Source: Deltaproteobacteria bacterium (GTDB lineage: Bacteria; Desulfobacterota; Desulfuromonadia; Desulfuromonadales; BM103). Taken from it: a stretch of 55,084 nucleotides of DNA. Positions 8,110 through 18,100 of this stretch are shown here, piece by piece. Location of the stretch: positions 1 through 55,084 of the forward strand of contig JAGXHL010000012.1 in the NCBI GenBank assembly GCA_024636215.1, written 5' to 3'. Position 1 is the first letter of the stretch. Every line of letters starts with the position of its first letter. The notes under the pieces were generated by a model that searched no databases, was not told where the DNA came from, and saw only the letters and a list, made by a program, of their open reading frames with translations. The position numbers and the translations under genes are program-made.

Positions 8110-9795
8110 ATGAGTCATTCTCCCGTGCAGTTGAGCCCAAACTTTATCCGCAATATCGTTGATGAGGATCTGGCCAGCGGCAAGCATCAAAGCATTGTTA
8201 CGCGTTTTCCTCCCGAGCCCAATGGTTATCTGCATATCGGTCATGCCAAATCGATCTGTCTGAATTTTGGTTTGGCCGCTCATTATCAGGGGCGCTGTCA
8301 TCTGCGCTTTGATGACACCAACCCGGTCAAAGAAGAGCAGGAATATATCGATGCCATCAAAACCGATGTCAGCTGGCTCGGTTTTGACTGGGGCGAGCAT
8401 GAATATCACGCGTCCGACTATTTCGAGGCTTTGTATGCTTTTGCGGAAAGGTTGGTTGAAAAAGACCTGGCTTTTGTTTGCGATTTGACCCCCGAGGAGA
8501 TGCGTGAGTATCGAGGGACCTTGACCGAGCCAGGCAGGGAGAGCCCCTACCGCAGTCGCACCCTTGAGGAAAATCTCGACCTGCTGCGACGGATGCGAGC
8601 CGGCGAGTTCGACGATGGTTCAAGGGTATTACGTGCCAAGATTGATATGGCTGCGCCGAACATGAATCTCCGCGACCCGGTGCTCTACCGGATCCTGAGG
8701 GCGAGGCATCCACGCACCGCTGAGGCCTGGTGCATCTACCCGATGTACGATTTCGCCCACGGTCAGTCGGACTCCCTGGAACATGTCACCCACTCTCTCT
8801 GTACCCTCGAGTTCCAGGACCACCGGCCACTTTACGATTGGTTCTGTGAGGCGCTGGAGATTTATCATCCACGCCAGATTGAGTTTGCCCGTCTCAACCT
8901 GACCTATACGGTTATGAGCAAACGCCGTCTGCTGGAGCTGGTCAACGAAAAGCATGTCTCCGGATGGGATGATCCGCGCATGCCGACTCTCTCGGGGATG
9001 CGCCGTCGCGGCTTTACCGCTGCGGCTATTCGCACTTTCTGTGAACGGATCGGCATCGGCAAGAGCGACAGCGTTATTGATATGACCACCCTTGAGGATT
9101 GTGTCCGTGAAGATCTCGATCAGGTCGCACCCCGCGCCATGGGGGTTTTGAGGCCACTGAAGGTGACCATTACCAATTATCCGCAAGGGCAGAGCGAAGA
9201 GTTTACGGCTGCAAAGCATCCGAAGAACCCTGAGATGGGTTACCGAACGATTCCTTTTGCTCGTGAGCTTTACATTGATCGGGACGATTTCATGGAAGAT
9301 CCGCCCAAGAAGTTTTTTCGATTGGGCCCGGATCGTGAAGTGCGGCTGCGTTACGGTTATATCATCCGCTGCGATGAGGTGATCAAGGATCCGCAGACTG
9401 GTGATGTCGTGGAATTGCTTTGCAGCTACGATGCCGAGACCGCTGGAGGCGTGCTGCCGGAAGGGCGACAAAAGGTCAAAGGGATCATTCACTGGGTTGC
9501 TGCGGCGCACGCTGTGCCGGTTGAGGTTCGTCTTTACGATCGTTTGCTCAGTGTTGCCGATCCTGCGGCGGACAAGGCTCGCGATTATCGCGAGTTTCTT
9601 AATCCGGCTTCTCTTGAGGTGCTCGCCGATGCTCTGGTGGAGCCGGGGCTTGCAGGGGCCGCCGCCGGAGAGACCTTCCAGTTCGAAAGACTCGGTTACT
9701 TTTCCGTTGACAACAAAGACTCGCAGCCGGACAAGCTGGTGTTCAACCGCAGTGTCACTCTGCGTGATACCTGGGCGAAGATTGTCAACGAGTAG
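8110..9795 (+). CDS. glnS: glutaminyl-tRNA synthetase
   Basis: A 561-residue class I aminoacyl-tRNA synthetase that charges tRNA-Gln. The ATP-binding HIGH motif appears in [11 protein letters not shown] and the KMSKS-equivalent loop as TVMSKRRLL. The N-terminus [11 protein letters not shown] and the C-terminal double beta-barrel anticodon-binding region (from about residue 345) are complete, with a length close to the E. coli enzyme. Start at 8110 follows GAGGAG by ten bases; a TTG at 8092 overlaps that site. Its presence implies direct glutaminylation in at least part of the tRNA-Gln supply; whether a GatCAB route also exists cannot be seen here. The CheR-like gene begins 40 bases downstream. 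Confidence 0.96.
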   Translation: MSHSPVQLSPNFIRNIVDEDLASGKHQSIVTRFPPEPNGYLHIGHAKSICLNFGLAAHYQGRCHLRFDDTNPVKEEQEYIDAIKTDVSWLGFDWGEHEYHASDYFEALYAFAERLVEKDLAFVCDLTPEEMREYRGTLTEPGRESPYRSRTLEENLDLLRRMRAGEFDDGSRVLRAKIDMAAPNMNLRDPVLYRILRARHPRTAEAWCIYPMYDFAHGQSDSLEHVTHSLCTLEFQDHRPLYDWFCEALEIYHPRQIEFARLNLTYTVMSKRRLLELVNEKHVSGWDDPRMPTLSGMRRRGFTAAAIRTFCERIGIGKSDSVIDMTTLEDCVREDLDQVAPRAMGVLRPLKVTITNYPQGQSEEFTAAKHPKNPEMGYRTIPFARELYIDRDDFMEDPPKKFFRLGPDREVRLRYGYIIRCDEVIKDPQTGDVVELLCSYDAETAGGVLPEGRQKVKGIIHWVAAAHAVPVEVRLYDRLLSVADPAADKARDYREFLNPASLEVLADALVEPGLAGAAAGETFQFERLGYFSVDNKDSQPDKLVFNRSVTLRDTWAKIVNE

Positions 9796-9834
9796 CTTTT
9801 GAGAAATTGCAAAGAAGAGTTTTTGGCCACCGGA

Positions 9835-11706
9835 ATGCTGCGCAAACTGAAAATATATGTCCTGGACGACGCATTTGAGCTTTGTCAGGGTCTGCGCGGT
9901 TGGTTGACCGAGGCTGGCCATGAGGTGGTCTGCAATTCTGCCGAACGAGCACTGCCCTCCACAGTTGCCCGCGATCATCCGGACCTGATCCTTCTCGGTC
10001 TGACCGGTTATACCGGAGCCGGGATGGAGCGCTTCAAAAAGATCGGCCTGAATCGGCATCTCAAGCAGGTGCCGATTATTGTTTTTAGCGATGACGCCAG
10101 CCTCGAGTACGAGATGCTGGATGTTTTTGATTTTCAGTGTCGGCCTTTCGACCTTGAGCGCATGGCCGTTTGCATAAAGCGCCTTTGCAACAGGCGCAGG
10201 TACCTGACCCAGGTCTCGTTTACCGCACCCGAATTGACCGCTTTCAAAGATTTTCTCCTCGACCACAGCGGTCTGCACTTCAATCAGCACAACCATCGTA
10301 TCCTGGAGCGAGGCCTGATGCGCCGCCTTCAGGCTTTGCGCATGGAGTCCCTGTCGGCGTATTTTAAATATCTGGTCGATACTCAGGATAATTACGATGA
10401 AGTCAACAAGCTGCTCGGCCTGTTGACCGTTGGTGAGACCTCTTTCTTCCGCTATCGATCTCATCGTCAAGCGCTCATCCACTACGTGCTTCCCCGGCTT
10501 CGTGAAGCAAACAGGACCAGGCGTAAGCTGCGGATCTGGTCAGCAGGCTGCTCGACGGGAGAAGAGCCTTACTCTCTGGCAATCCTTCTGCTTGAAAACT
10601 TCCCTGAGTTGGCGGGGTGGGATGTCCAGATCCTGGCCACCGATATTAACAAGCGCTCCTTGCGCCTGGCACGTGAGGGAGTTTATAGCGAACGATCGTT
10701 GCGCATGGTGGACGCTTCACTGCGGCAGCGATATTTTGAGAAGGTGGACAATCATTATCTTCTGTCGGCACAGGTCAGGTGGATGGTAAGGTTCGATTAC
10801 CTGAACCTGCAGACCGCTTTTCCCTCTGCCTCAGTATCCCATCAGGGCGGGGTTGATCTGCTGTTTTGCCGAAACGTGCTGATCTATTTCAAATTGGAAA
10901 CAATTCGTCAGATCGTTGCCAAGTTCAGCCAGGCGCTCAGCCCGCAGGGCTACCTCTTTCTGGGGCACGCTGAGACCATGCAGAATATTTCCGACCGGTT
11001 CCAGCGCCATCACCAGAACAATGCCTTTTTTTACCAGCGTAAAAACCAGACGGGATGCGAAGCAAAGGCGGCAGCAGGCTCGCCAAATGTGAAACGGGCC
11101 GATAAGCCCGCTCTTGTCGTTCCGTCACAGGCAATGAGTCAACCGGGTTTGCTTGCGGCCAAAGCCGGCAGGCGGCAACCTGAAACCAGGACTTCCCCGT
11201 TTGATCCTGAGCAGCTCTATCGCGAGGCGTTTCTGGCCTTCGATCGCGAGAAGTTCGCCGAGTCAAGCCGGCTTTTTGATCAACTTCTGGAAATGGAACC
11301 GACGCACCCGAAAGCTTTGGTGGGTAAAGGCTTGTTGCTGGCCAATCAGGGTCAGTATGGTGACGCTCGTCTTTACTGCGCCCGGGCCATCAAAGAAGAC
11401 GACCTGCTGCCGGAGGCCTATCTGCTGCGTGGCCTGATTCTCGATATGGAGGGTTTGCTTGAGCGTGCGCTGGTCGAATACCAGAAGGTTCTCTGGCTCG
11501 AACCCGCCTTCGTTATGGCACATTATCTCTCCGCCAAAGCCCATGATCGCCTGGCCCATAAAGACAAGACGCTGCGCTCTTTGCGCAATACTCAGCGAAT
11601 TCTCGAACAAACTGCAGATCAGACTTTGATCCCTTTTTCCGGCGGTCTTTCCAGGGGAGTTTTCCTCGATATCGTTCGTAAGGAGCTGACTGAAGACCCC
11701 GGTTAA
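9835..11706 (+). CDS. chemotaxis methyltransferase CheR with N-terminal degenerate receiver and C-terminal TPR region
   Basis: A 623-residue fusion. Residues 1-125 look like a response-regulator receiver (acid pair Asp11-Asp12) but the phosphoacceptor position is Gly55 in DLILLGLTGY and the usual KPF is RPF, so it should not be phosphorylated. Residues about 140-410 are a CheR domain (FTAPELTAFKDFLLDHSG; SAM-binding WSAGCSTGEEPYSLA; LLFCRNVLIYF), which methylates glutamates of receptors. After a variable linker come TPR-like repeats from about residue 455 (YREAFLAFDREKFAESSRLF and following), likely for protein contacts. Start is uncertain: ATG 9835 is used; TTG 9823 lies 3 bases after AAGAG. 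It opens the chemosensory cluster and lies upstream of cheW. Confidence 0.85.
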   Translation: MLRKLKIYVLDDAFELCQGLRGWLTEAGHEVVCNSAERALPSTVARDHPDLILLGLTGYTGAGMERFKKIGLNRHLKQVPIIVFSDDASLEYEMLDVFDFQCRPFDLERMAVCIKRLCNRRRYLTQVSFTAPELTAFKDFLLDHSGLHFNQHNHRILERGLMRRLQALRMESLSAYFKYLVDTQDNYDEVNKLLGLLTVGETSFFRYRSHRQALIHYVLPRLREANRTRRKLRIWSAGCSTGEEPYSLAILLLENFPELAGWDVQILATDINKRSLRLAREGVYSERSLRMVDASLRQRYFEKVDNHYLLSAQVRWMVRFDYLNLQTAFPSASVSHQGGVDLLFCRNVLIYFKLETIRQIVAKFSQALSPQGYLFLGHAETMQNISDRFQRHHQNNAFFYQRKNQTGCEAKAAAGSPNVKRADKPALVVPSQAMSQPGLLAAKAGRRQPETRTSPFDPEQLYREAFLAFDREKFAESSRLFDQLLEMEPTHPKALVGKGLLLANQGQYGDARLYCARAIKEDDLLPEAYLLRGLILDMEGLLERALVEYQKVLWLEPAFVMAHYLSAKAHDRLAHKDKTLRSLRNTQRILEQTADQTLIPFSGGLSRGVFLDIVRKELTEDPG

Positions 11707-11866
11707 CTTTTCCGGCCTTGTCCGTCAGCATGCGAAAGGGCTGGTTGCCTTACCGTCCCATCTTGACCTGTCGACTAAACAGTGTTTAATAGCTGTCCTT
11801 AACCTGTTCTAGTTCAATCTCCAGTTTGTCTCGGTAAAAGCTTAAATTTGGTTAACTTAGCTATGT

Positions 11867-11895
11867 TTGACAAAACTGAAACATCGTTATATTCT
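11867..11895 (+). promoter_or_regulatory. candidate promoter of the cheW-mcp-cheA-cheB operon
   Basis: TTGACA at 11867-11872, 17-base spacer, TATTCT at 11890-11895, about 55 bases before the cheW start. The gap from 11707 to 11950 holds no gene. Confidence 0.55.
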
Positions 11896-11950
11896 GCCCT
11901 TGCGGTTGATGTAACATGTCCACCTGATCTTTGCCTGGAGCGGGCCACAC

Positions 11951-12514
11951 ATGGATGAAAAGCACAATTACGAAATCGAGCAGATCCTGCAGGAAATGCG
12001 CGCCGATTACTGGCGTACGCTGGAAACCGCAGAAGAGAGCACTCAAGCGAGTGAGACCGAATACCTGATCGTTCGCTGTGGCAACCATCGTTATGGTCTG
12101 CCAGCGGCAAACTGTCGCGAGGTCCTCAAGTTGCCGCGTCTGGTGCGTGTGCCGCGATTACCGGGACACCTCTGCGGAATCTTCAACCTGCGCGGCGAGA
12201 TTGTCGCGGTTACCGATATGTGTCCTCTGCTCGGCCTGGCTGCCCAGAAAGCGCGGGCCGATTTTCGTCTGGTGGTCGTTGAAGCAGGGCCCCTCAAAAC
12301 GGCTCTGCTGGTAGAGTTTGTCGAGGGTCTGACCCGTATTGATGGTGAGCAGGTTGAGGCCATGGCGGAGGGTTCAGCAGCCGGAGCACGCGATCTGATT
12401 TCAGGAAAATTTGTGCAGGGTGAGGAAGTTCTGGTTCTGCTCAATCTGCAAGGGCTCATGATGCGCCCGGAATTAGTTATTGATCAGAAACAGCAAGATG
12501 AAAACAGCCGCTGA
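11951..12514 (+). CDS. CheW-like chemotaxis coupling protein
   Basis: A 187-residue adaptor that links receptors to the CheA kinase. The CheW domain begins near residue 37 (TEYLIVRCGNHRYGLPA) and includes the conserved LPGHLCGIFNLRGEIVAVTDM, the segment that contacts CheA and receptors, and ends with a VLLNLQGLM strand. An N-terminal helical extension of about 36 residues (HNYEIEQILQEMRADYW) is not part of the core domain. GGAG lies ten bases before the ATG. Members of this operon follow with short gaps, so it is probably the first gene of cheW-mcp-cheA-cheB. Confidence 0.92.
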   Translation: MDEKHNYEIEQILQEMRADYWRTLETAEESTQASETEYLIVRCGNHRYGLPAANCREVLKLPRLVRVPRLPGHLCGIFNLRGEIVAVTDMCPLLGLAAQKARADFRLVVVEAGPLKTALLVEFVEGLTRIDGEQVEAMAEGSAAGARDLISGKFVQGEEVLVLLNLQGLMMRPELVIDQKQQDENSR

Positions 12515-12565
12515 CCAGACGGAAGCTGCGAACCTGTTTTAATTTAAGAGGGAAAGGCGAGATTG

Positions 12566-14827
12566 ATGAATCGAATCAGCGTAAAAATTGTGTTGGCCCT
12601 GATCGCCGTATTGACCGTAATCATGGTGATATCGACCTACCTGATTGTTGAGCAGCGCTCGAAGGTCTTGCGTGAAGAGCTCCTGGTCAAGGCAAGCTCT
12701 CTGGCCAGAATTGGTGCCAAGGCGCTGGAAGGTGTTCTGGAGCAGTCCTTGTCAAGCGGCCAGTTCTCTGAGGAGCAGCTTTTTGATACGGATTACCAGG
12801 AGGTGAACGACGGGCCACTAGCGGGTTCGGCTATTCCGAAATATCACACTGCTTACGATCGTTACCTGGACACGACGATCAAGGATTTTCAGGATACCTT
12901 CGCGGCCTCCGATCCTATGGTGGTGTTTGCCGTCCTGGTTGACCGCAACGGCTATCTGCCGACCCACAACAGCCAATATGCAAAACCGCTGACCGGTGAC
13001 CAGGAGGCCGACAAGCTCAGTAACCGCACCAAGCGGATTTTTAATGATCCCGTCGGACTGGCTGCGGCCCGATATAAAAATGAAGATGGTCAAGGTTACC
13101 TGCGGCAGGTCTACCAGCGCGATACGGGTGAGACGATGTGGGATGTTTCGGCACCGGTCTATGTGCGTGGCAAGCACTGGGGCGGTTTCAGGATCGGCTT
13201 CTCAATGCAGCAGACCGAGGCGGCCATAGCTGAACTGCGAGACACCGTAGCCATTTCCATGCTGTTGGTTCTGCTTTTCGCTTCGGCAACCTGTCTTCTG
13301 GTTGTCTCGAAGATGATGCGCCCTTTAAAGGATCTGACCCGGGCGGCAGAGCGTATCACGGATGGCAGCCTGGAAGAGCAGATCACTGTGGCTTCTAACG
13401 ACGAAGTCGGTCAGTTGGCAGGAGCCTTCAATAATATGACCCAGGTGATCGTCAAAAACCTGCAGGGCGAAATCGATAAGAGCAACCGCATGGTTGTGAG
13501 TGTCAAGGAGGCGATCCAGCAGCTTTCGTCCAGCGCCAACGAGTTGATGGCGATTTCGTCACAGCAAGCGGCCGGGTCGACACAGCAGGCCACTGCAGTC
13601 CAGCAGGCGACCACGACTTCCGAAGAGATTGCCGCGACTGCGAAGCAGGTTTCCGACAATGCCGGCCGGGTGGAAGCCCTGGCTGATAATGCAACGGTTT
13701 CGAGTACGGACGGACAGGAGGCTGTCTCTACGGCCGTTGAAGGAATGACCCGCTTGAAGGGCCAGGTACAGTCTATTGCCGAGGCCATGCTCGAGCTTGG
13801 CGAAAATTCCCAGAAGATCGGCGGCATCATCGACATCATCGACGAGATCTCTGATCAGACCAACCTTTTGTCGCTCAACGCAGCCATTGAGGCTGCCGGG
13901 GCCGGAGAAGCAGGCAAGCGCTTTTCGATTGTGGCCAACGAGGTGCGCAGGCTGGCAGATCGCACCGCCGATGCCACCAATCAGGTTAAGGCTCTGATCG
14001 TGCAAATCCAGCAGGCGACCAACAGCACGATCATGTTGACTGAAGAGGGCTCGAAAGGTGTTGATGCGGCGAGCAGCCTGGTGGCGAATATCTCGGAGGC
14101 GTTGGAAAAGATCACCTCCGCTGTTGTCGAGACGACCAGTGCCGCAAGCGAGATCAAGCTGATGACCCAGCAGCAGACCACGGCCAGTGAGCAGATGACG
14201 GAAACCATCGTCGAGGTCCGGGATGTTGCCGTACAGGTGGCTACGAGTTCGCAGGAGACGACCCAGTCGATCGCCGAGCTGACGGCATTGGCGGCGCGTC
14301 TGCAGGACCTGGTGGATGAAAATCTGCAGTCTAAAGGTGAAGCCGCAGCAATTGCCGGTTCCAGGGAAATGGAGCGTGTGCTGACAGAGGCCGTGGAAAA
14401 AGGTCGCTTGACCATGGAGGAGCTCTTTGACGAGAATTATCAACCGATTGCCAATACCGATCCAAAGAAATATCATACCCGTTACGACAGTTACATGGAT
14501 GAGACGATCAAGGCTTACCAGGACACTTTCCTGAACAATGAAATGGTGGCTTTTGCAGTGCTCGTGGATCGCAACGGCTACCTGCCGACTCACAACAGCA
14601 AATACACCCAGCCACTGACCGGAGATTACGCTGTCGACCTGGTGGGCAACCGGACCAAGCGGATTTTCGATCATGATGTCGGCATCAAGGCGGCCCGTAA
14701 CCAGAAGGGCTTGCTGACCCAGCCATACGAGCGGGACACCGGCGAAAAGATGCTTGATATCAGCGCCCCGGTCTATGTCAAAGGCAAGCATTGGGGTGCC
14801 TTCCGGATTGGTTACCAGATGGATTGA
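12566..14827 (+). CDS. methyl-accepting chemotaxis protein with the same sensor domain at both ends
   Basis: A 753-residue receptor. Order: transmembrane helix (about 8-28), extracytoplasmic sensor (about 35-215), second helix (about 222-244), HAMP (to about 298), signalling domain (about 300-565) with the hairpin tip [20 protein letters not shown], then a C-terminal domain (about 585-753) that repeats the sensor. Both sensor copies share [28 protein letters not shown] and APVYV-GKHWG-FRIG. The topology puts the second copy in the cytoplasm. No CXXCH is present, so neither is a c-type heme sensor. ATG at 12566 is preceded by GAGGGAAAGGCGAG; TTG three bases earlier is unlikely. It lies between cheW and cheA. 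Confidence 0.92.
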   Translation: MNRISVKIVLALIAVLTVIMVISTYLIVEQRSKVLREELLVKASSLARIGAKALEGVLEQSLSSGQFSEEQLFDTDYQEVNDGPLAGSAIPKYHTAYDRYLDTTIKDFQDTFAASDPMVVFAVLVDRNGYLPTHNSQYAKPLTGDQEADKLSNRTKRIFNDPVGLAAARYKNEDGQGYLRQVYQRDTGETMWDVSAPVYVRGKHWGGFRIGFSMQQTEAAIAELRDTVAISMLLVLLFASATCLLVVSKMMRPLKDLTRAAERITDGSLEEQITVASNDEVGQLAGAFNNMTQVIVKNLQGEIDKSNRMVVSVKEAIQQLSSSANELMAISSQQAAGSTQQATAVQQATTTSEEIAATAKQVSDNAGRVEALADNATVSSTDGQEAVSTAVEGMTRLKGQVQSIAEAMLELGENSQKIGGIIDIIDEISDQTNLLSLNAAIEAAGAGEAGKRFSIVANEVRRLADRTADATNQVKALIVQIQQATNSTIMLTEEGSKGVDAASSLVANISEALEKITSAVVETTSAASEIKLMTQQQTTASEQMTETIVEVRDVAVQVATSSQETTQSIAELTALAARLQDLVDENLQSKGEAAAIAGSREMERVLTEAVEKGRLTMEELFDENYQPIANTDPKKYHTRYDSYMDETIKAYQDTFLNNEMVAFAVLVDRNGYLPTHNSKYTQPLTGDYAVDLVGNRTKRIFDHDVGIKAARNQKGLLTQPYERDTGEKMLDISAPVYVKGKHWGAFRIGYQMD

Positions 14828-14868
14828 GTCAAACAGGTTGGTATCGTGTGTTCCTCTGCGTGAGTTGA

Positions 14869-16965
14869 ATGAAAAAAAACAAGTACGTCGACATATTCAT
14901 CCGCGAAGCGGAAGAGCATCTTGAGTCGTTACGCAAGGGCATCCTGACTCTGGAAAAAGAGGGGGTGAGCGGAGAGCAGCTTAACGAACTCCTGCGCAGT
15001 GCGCATACCCTCAAAGGGTCGGCTAACATGGTTGACCTGGTTGAACTCGCCGGCGTCGCGCATCGTCTGGAGGACCTGCTTAAAAATTTGCAAAGCGGTG
15101 CTCAGGAGTTCAGCTCTGACCTGGTTGATGTGCTTCTGGTTGCCACGGATGCGATTGAGGCCCTGATGGCGCAGGCGCAGTCGGGTGGCGGCATCAGCGT
15201 CAATGTTGATACGGTGGTCAAAGCTCTCGAAACAGGAGCTTTGGCTGCCGCACAGGATGAACCCGGCACCCCGGATTATCAGGGAACAGAACGTCGGACT
15301 TCGGTGCGGGCGAGTGTCGAAAGGCTTGACCAGTTAGTCAATCGCATGGGTGAAATCCTCCTCAGCCAGAAAGCCATGACGGCCCGCCAGGAACAGATGA
15401 ACGCACTTTTGCAGACGTTGGACGGAGCCATGGGTCGTCTGCAGGTAAATGATGACGGGGCGCTGCTGCAGACTCTGCGTGGGAACATGGTAGCCTTGAT
15501 CAATGATTTCGAACGTGACCGGCTGCAGCTTGGTTACCAGGCAGAAGATGTTTACCAGCGCACCATGGAATTGCGCCTGTTGCCACTGGCGACGATAACA
15601 GATGAATTTGAACGCTCCTTGCGCAATCTTGCGCGCAATCTTAAAAAAGAAGTGAACTTAACGGTAAAGGGTCAGGAGGTTGAGCTTGACCGCAACATGC
15701 TTGATGCGGTCAAGCCGATTTTGCTGCATGTTCTCAATAACGCCGTCGATCATGGTATCGAAGACCCCGAGACAAGGGTCCGCATGGGCAAGCCCAAGGC
15801 TGGTCAGATCAGCCTTGAGGCACGCTATGAAGGCAGCTTTGTCCAGATTGCAATCCGTGACGACGGCCAGGGCTTGAATCCTGCAATCATTCGCGAAACC
15901 GCGATCAAACGTAGCGTCCTTTCTGCGGAGGACGCAGCCGCCATGGCCGATGACGCGGTCATTTACCTGGTTTTTGAAGCCGGCTTTTCTACCCGTGAAT
16001 TTATTACCGATGTGTCAGGGCGTGGCGTCGGTCTCGATGTTGTTAAAGCAAACCTGGACCAGATCAAAGGCAACCTCAGCTTGCATTCAGAGGTTGGTTC
16101 AGGGACCGAGTTGATACTCAGGCTGCCTTTAAGTATGGCTATTTTTACCGGTTTATTGGTCGAGTGTAGTGGTGATATCTATGTCTTTCCTCAGCACTAT
16201 GTTGCTGAAGTTTTACGTGTTTCGCCAGGTGATATTATTGAGGAGATGGGTCGTGAAGTGATCCGGCACAGAGAGACCTCCATCCCGTTGAGCAGTCTGT
16301 CGCGTCTTCTGGAGATGGAGGCCTCCACCAGGGTCAACAACCGCTTGACGGTTCTGGTCCTGAGTTTTCGGGAACAACGCATGGCTCTGCTGGTCGATTG
16401 TACGCTGGGCTTACAGGATGTTGTCGTCAAGGATCTCGGCTGTCAGTTGAAAACCCTTGATTTTTTCTCCGGTTCAACGATCCTTGGCGACGGCTATCCA
16501 GCGTTGATTGTTTCCGTTGCGGACCTCTTTTCTGTGAACCAGGGCCGGCAGAAACTACCGTTGCGACAGGCGTATGAAAAGGCCCGTAAAAATGCTTTGC
16601 GGGGTCGAATCCTGGTGGTGGATGATTCAATCACCACCCGGACCATGGAAAAGAATATCCTCGAGGCAAATCATTATGAGGTAGTGATCGCCGTCTCCGG
16701 CTTCGATGCCCTTGAAAAACTGGATACAGGTCATTTCGATCTCATGGTCAGCGATGTCGAGATGCCGGGAATGACCGGCTTTGAACTGACTAAAAAGATT
16801 CGTCAACGTGAAGACAGCGCGGATATGCCGGTGATCATCGTGTCTTCGCTGGCCTCAGACCAACATCGTCGCCAGGGTATGGAGGCCGGCGCCCAGGCCT
16901 ACATTGTCAAGGGCAACTTCCAGCAGGGAATACTGCTTGAAACGGTTGAAACCCTGATCTCTTGA
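14869..16965 (+). CDS. cheA: chemotaxis histidine kinase CheA with C-terminal receiver domain
   Basis: A 698-residue hybrid kinase. Residues 1-110 are an Hpt domain with phosphorylatable His46 in SAHTLKGSAN. A short linker leads straight to the dimerisation region (VERLDQLVNRMGEIL, about residue 145), so the usual P2 CheY-binding domain is absent. The ATP-binding core has LHVLNNAVDHGIEDPE (N box), DDGQGLNP and GRGVGLDVV. A CheW-like domain (about 420-560) and a receiver (about 580-698; ILVVDDS, phosphoacceptor Asp in MVSDVEMPGM, Lys in YIVKG) follow. The kinase would phosphorylate CheY and CheB in response to receptors. The ribosome-binding site is weak; it follows the receptor gene by 41 bases and precedes cheB by 7. 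Confidence 0.93.
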   Translation: MKKNKYVDIFIREAEEHLESLRKGILTLEKEGVSGEQLNELLRSAHTLKGSANMVDLVELAGVAHRLEDLLKNLQSGAQEFSSDLVDVLLVATDAIEALMAQAQSGGGISVNVDTVVKALETGALAAAQDEPGTPDYQGTERRTSVRASVERLDQLVNRMGEILLSQKAMTARQEQMNALLQTLDGAMGRLQVNDDGALLQTLRGNMVALINDFERDRLQLGYQAEDVYQRTMELRLLPLATITDEFERSLRNLARNLKKEVNLTVKGQEVELDRNMLDAVKPILLHVLNNAVDHGIEDPETRVRMGKPKAGQISLEARYEGSFVQIAIRDDGQGLNPAIIRETAIKRSVLSAEDAAAMADDAVIYLVFEAGFSTREFITDVSGRGVGLDVVKANLDQIKGNLSLHSEVGSGTELILRLPLSMAIFTGLLVECSGDIYVFPQHYVAEVLRVSPGDIIEEMGREVIRHRETSIPLSSLSRLLEMEASTRVNNRLTVLVLSFREQRMALLVDCTLGLQDVVVKDLGCQLKTLDFFSGSTILGDGYPALIVSVADLFSVNQGRQKLPLRQAYEKARKNALRGRILVVDDSITTRTMEKNILEANHYEVVIAVSGFDALEKLDTGHFDLMVSDVEMPGMTGFELTKKIRQREDSADMPVIIVSSLASDQHRRQGMEAGAQAYIVKGNFQQGILLETVETLIS

Positions 16966-16972
16966 GAGCTTC

Positions 16973-18001
16973 ATGATTCGAATTCTAATCGCTGATGATT
17001 CCGAACTGGTCCGGGTGGTCCTGAGAGACCTGCTGAGACAGGATCCTGATATCAAGGTCATAGCCGAGGTGTGTGACGGTCGAGCGGCAGTGGAAGAGAC
17101 CATTAGACTCAAGCCTGACCTGGTCATCATGGATGTGACGATGCCGGTCATGAACGGACTGGAGGCCGTGGCGGAAATCATGGCAGCAGCACCAACGCCG
17201 ATCCTGATGCTCTCTGCCAACACCGATCCCCTTGACAGCGGCAGTGCCTTTGCTGCGATCAAGCTCGGTGCGCTGGATATCATGGAGAAACCGACCGGTG
17301 TTGTAAGTGAGGCTTTCTCACAGATAGCCGGTCAGTTGATTGCCAAGGTGAAAAGCCTCAGTCGCATCAGGGTCATTCACCACTACCGTACCAGGCGACC
17401 GAAAATGGATGCGCCAAAGGTGGTTTCGTCCACGCGGCCGCGCCGCATTCTGGCCATAGGCGCTTCGACCGGTGGTCCGAAGGCGGTCCTGCAGCTGCTT
17501 CAGGAGCTACCTGAAAACTTCAATGCTTGCGTCCTGATCGTCCAGCATATTGCCGATGGCTTCGCACCCGGGTTTGCCGATTGGCTGGATCGTGAAACGG
17601 CTCTGCCGGTGCGCATCGCCGAAGCCGGAAGCGCTCTCACCGCCGGAACGGTTCTGGTGGCCCCGAATCAGCTGCATCTGACGGTTCGTTGCAACCGCAT
17701 CCTGTTGCAGGATTCGCCACCTCTGAATAATTGCCGACCTGCTGTGGATGCCATGTTCCTTTCCCTGGCAGAACAGGGTCTGGCGGAAGAAACCGTGACG
17801 GTTTTATTGACGGGAATGGGCACCGATGGTGCGGAGGGGCTGGCCTCAATGTACAAGCAAGGCTCTTACACGATTGCCCAGGCTGAAGCCAGTTGTGCCG
17901 TTTTTGGTATGCCGAAGGCGGCGATTGCCCGTGGCGCAGTAACCCAGGTCTTGCCACTGGAACATATTGCGGACGTTGTCGCTGGTTTGTTCGCTGGTTA
18001 G
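16973..18001 (+). CDS. cheB: chemotaxis protein-glutamate methylesterase CheB
   Basis: A 342-residue response regulator and esterase that removes methyl groups from receptor glutamates, opposing CheR. The N-terminal receiver has the acid pair Asp8-Asp9, phosphoacceptor Asp54 (LVIMDVTMPVMNG) and Lys in MEKPTG. After a basic linker, the esterase domain (about 155-340) carries the catalytic triad in GASTGGP (Ser), IVQHI (His) and MGTDGAEG (Asp). The length is typical. It starts 7 bases after the cheA stop codon, consistent with one transcript. Confidence 0.95.
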   Translation: MIRILIADDSELVRVVLRDLLRQDPDIKVIAEVCDGRAAVEETIRLKPDLVIMDVTMPVMNGLEAVAEIMAAAPTPILMLSANTDPLDSGSAFAAIKLGALDIMEKPTGVVSEAFSQIAGQLIAKVKSLSRIRVIHHYRTRRPKMDAPKVVSSTRPRRILAIGASTGGPKAVLQLLQELPENFNACVLIVQHIADGFAPGFADWLDRETALPVRIAEAGSALTAGTVLVAPNQLHLTVRCNRILLQDSPPLNNCRPAVDAMFLSLAEQGLAEETVTVLLTGMGTDGAEGLASMYKQGSYTIAQAEASCAVFGMPKAAIARGAVTQVLPLEHIADVVAGLFAG

Positions 18002-18100
18002 CAGCTTCCTTGAGCAGAGCCCTTTTCCTGTCGCCGGTTCTGTGATATGAAATGCGGGCACTCTAAACAGCGAGAGTGACAAGATTCCGGAGAAGAGCTT

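Noticed and set aside
8629..10482. 617-codon open frame on the minus strand opposite glnS and the CheR-like gene
   Set aside because: It spans two well supported genes on the other strand, has no recognisable domain, and is explained by codon bias of those genes.
13559..14791. 410-codon open frame opposite the chemoreceptor
   Set aside because: Shadow of the receptor gene; its translation is rich in Arg, Gln and His and has no domain.
12566..14827. The receptor as a c-type heme sensor like those of Geobacter
   Set aside because: Neither sensor copy contains CXXCH.
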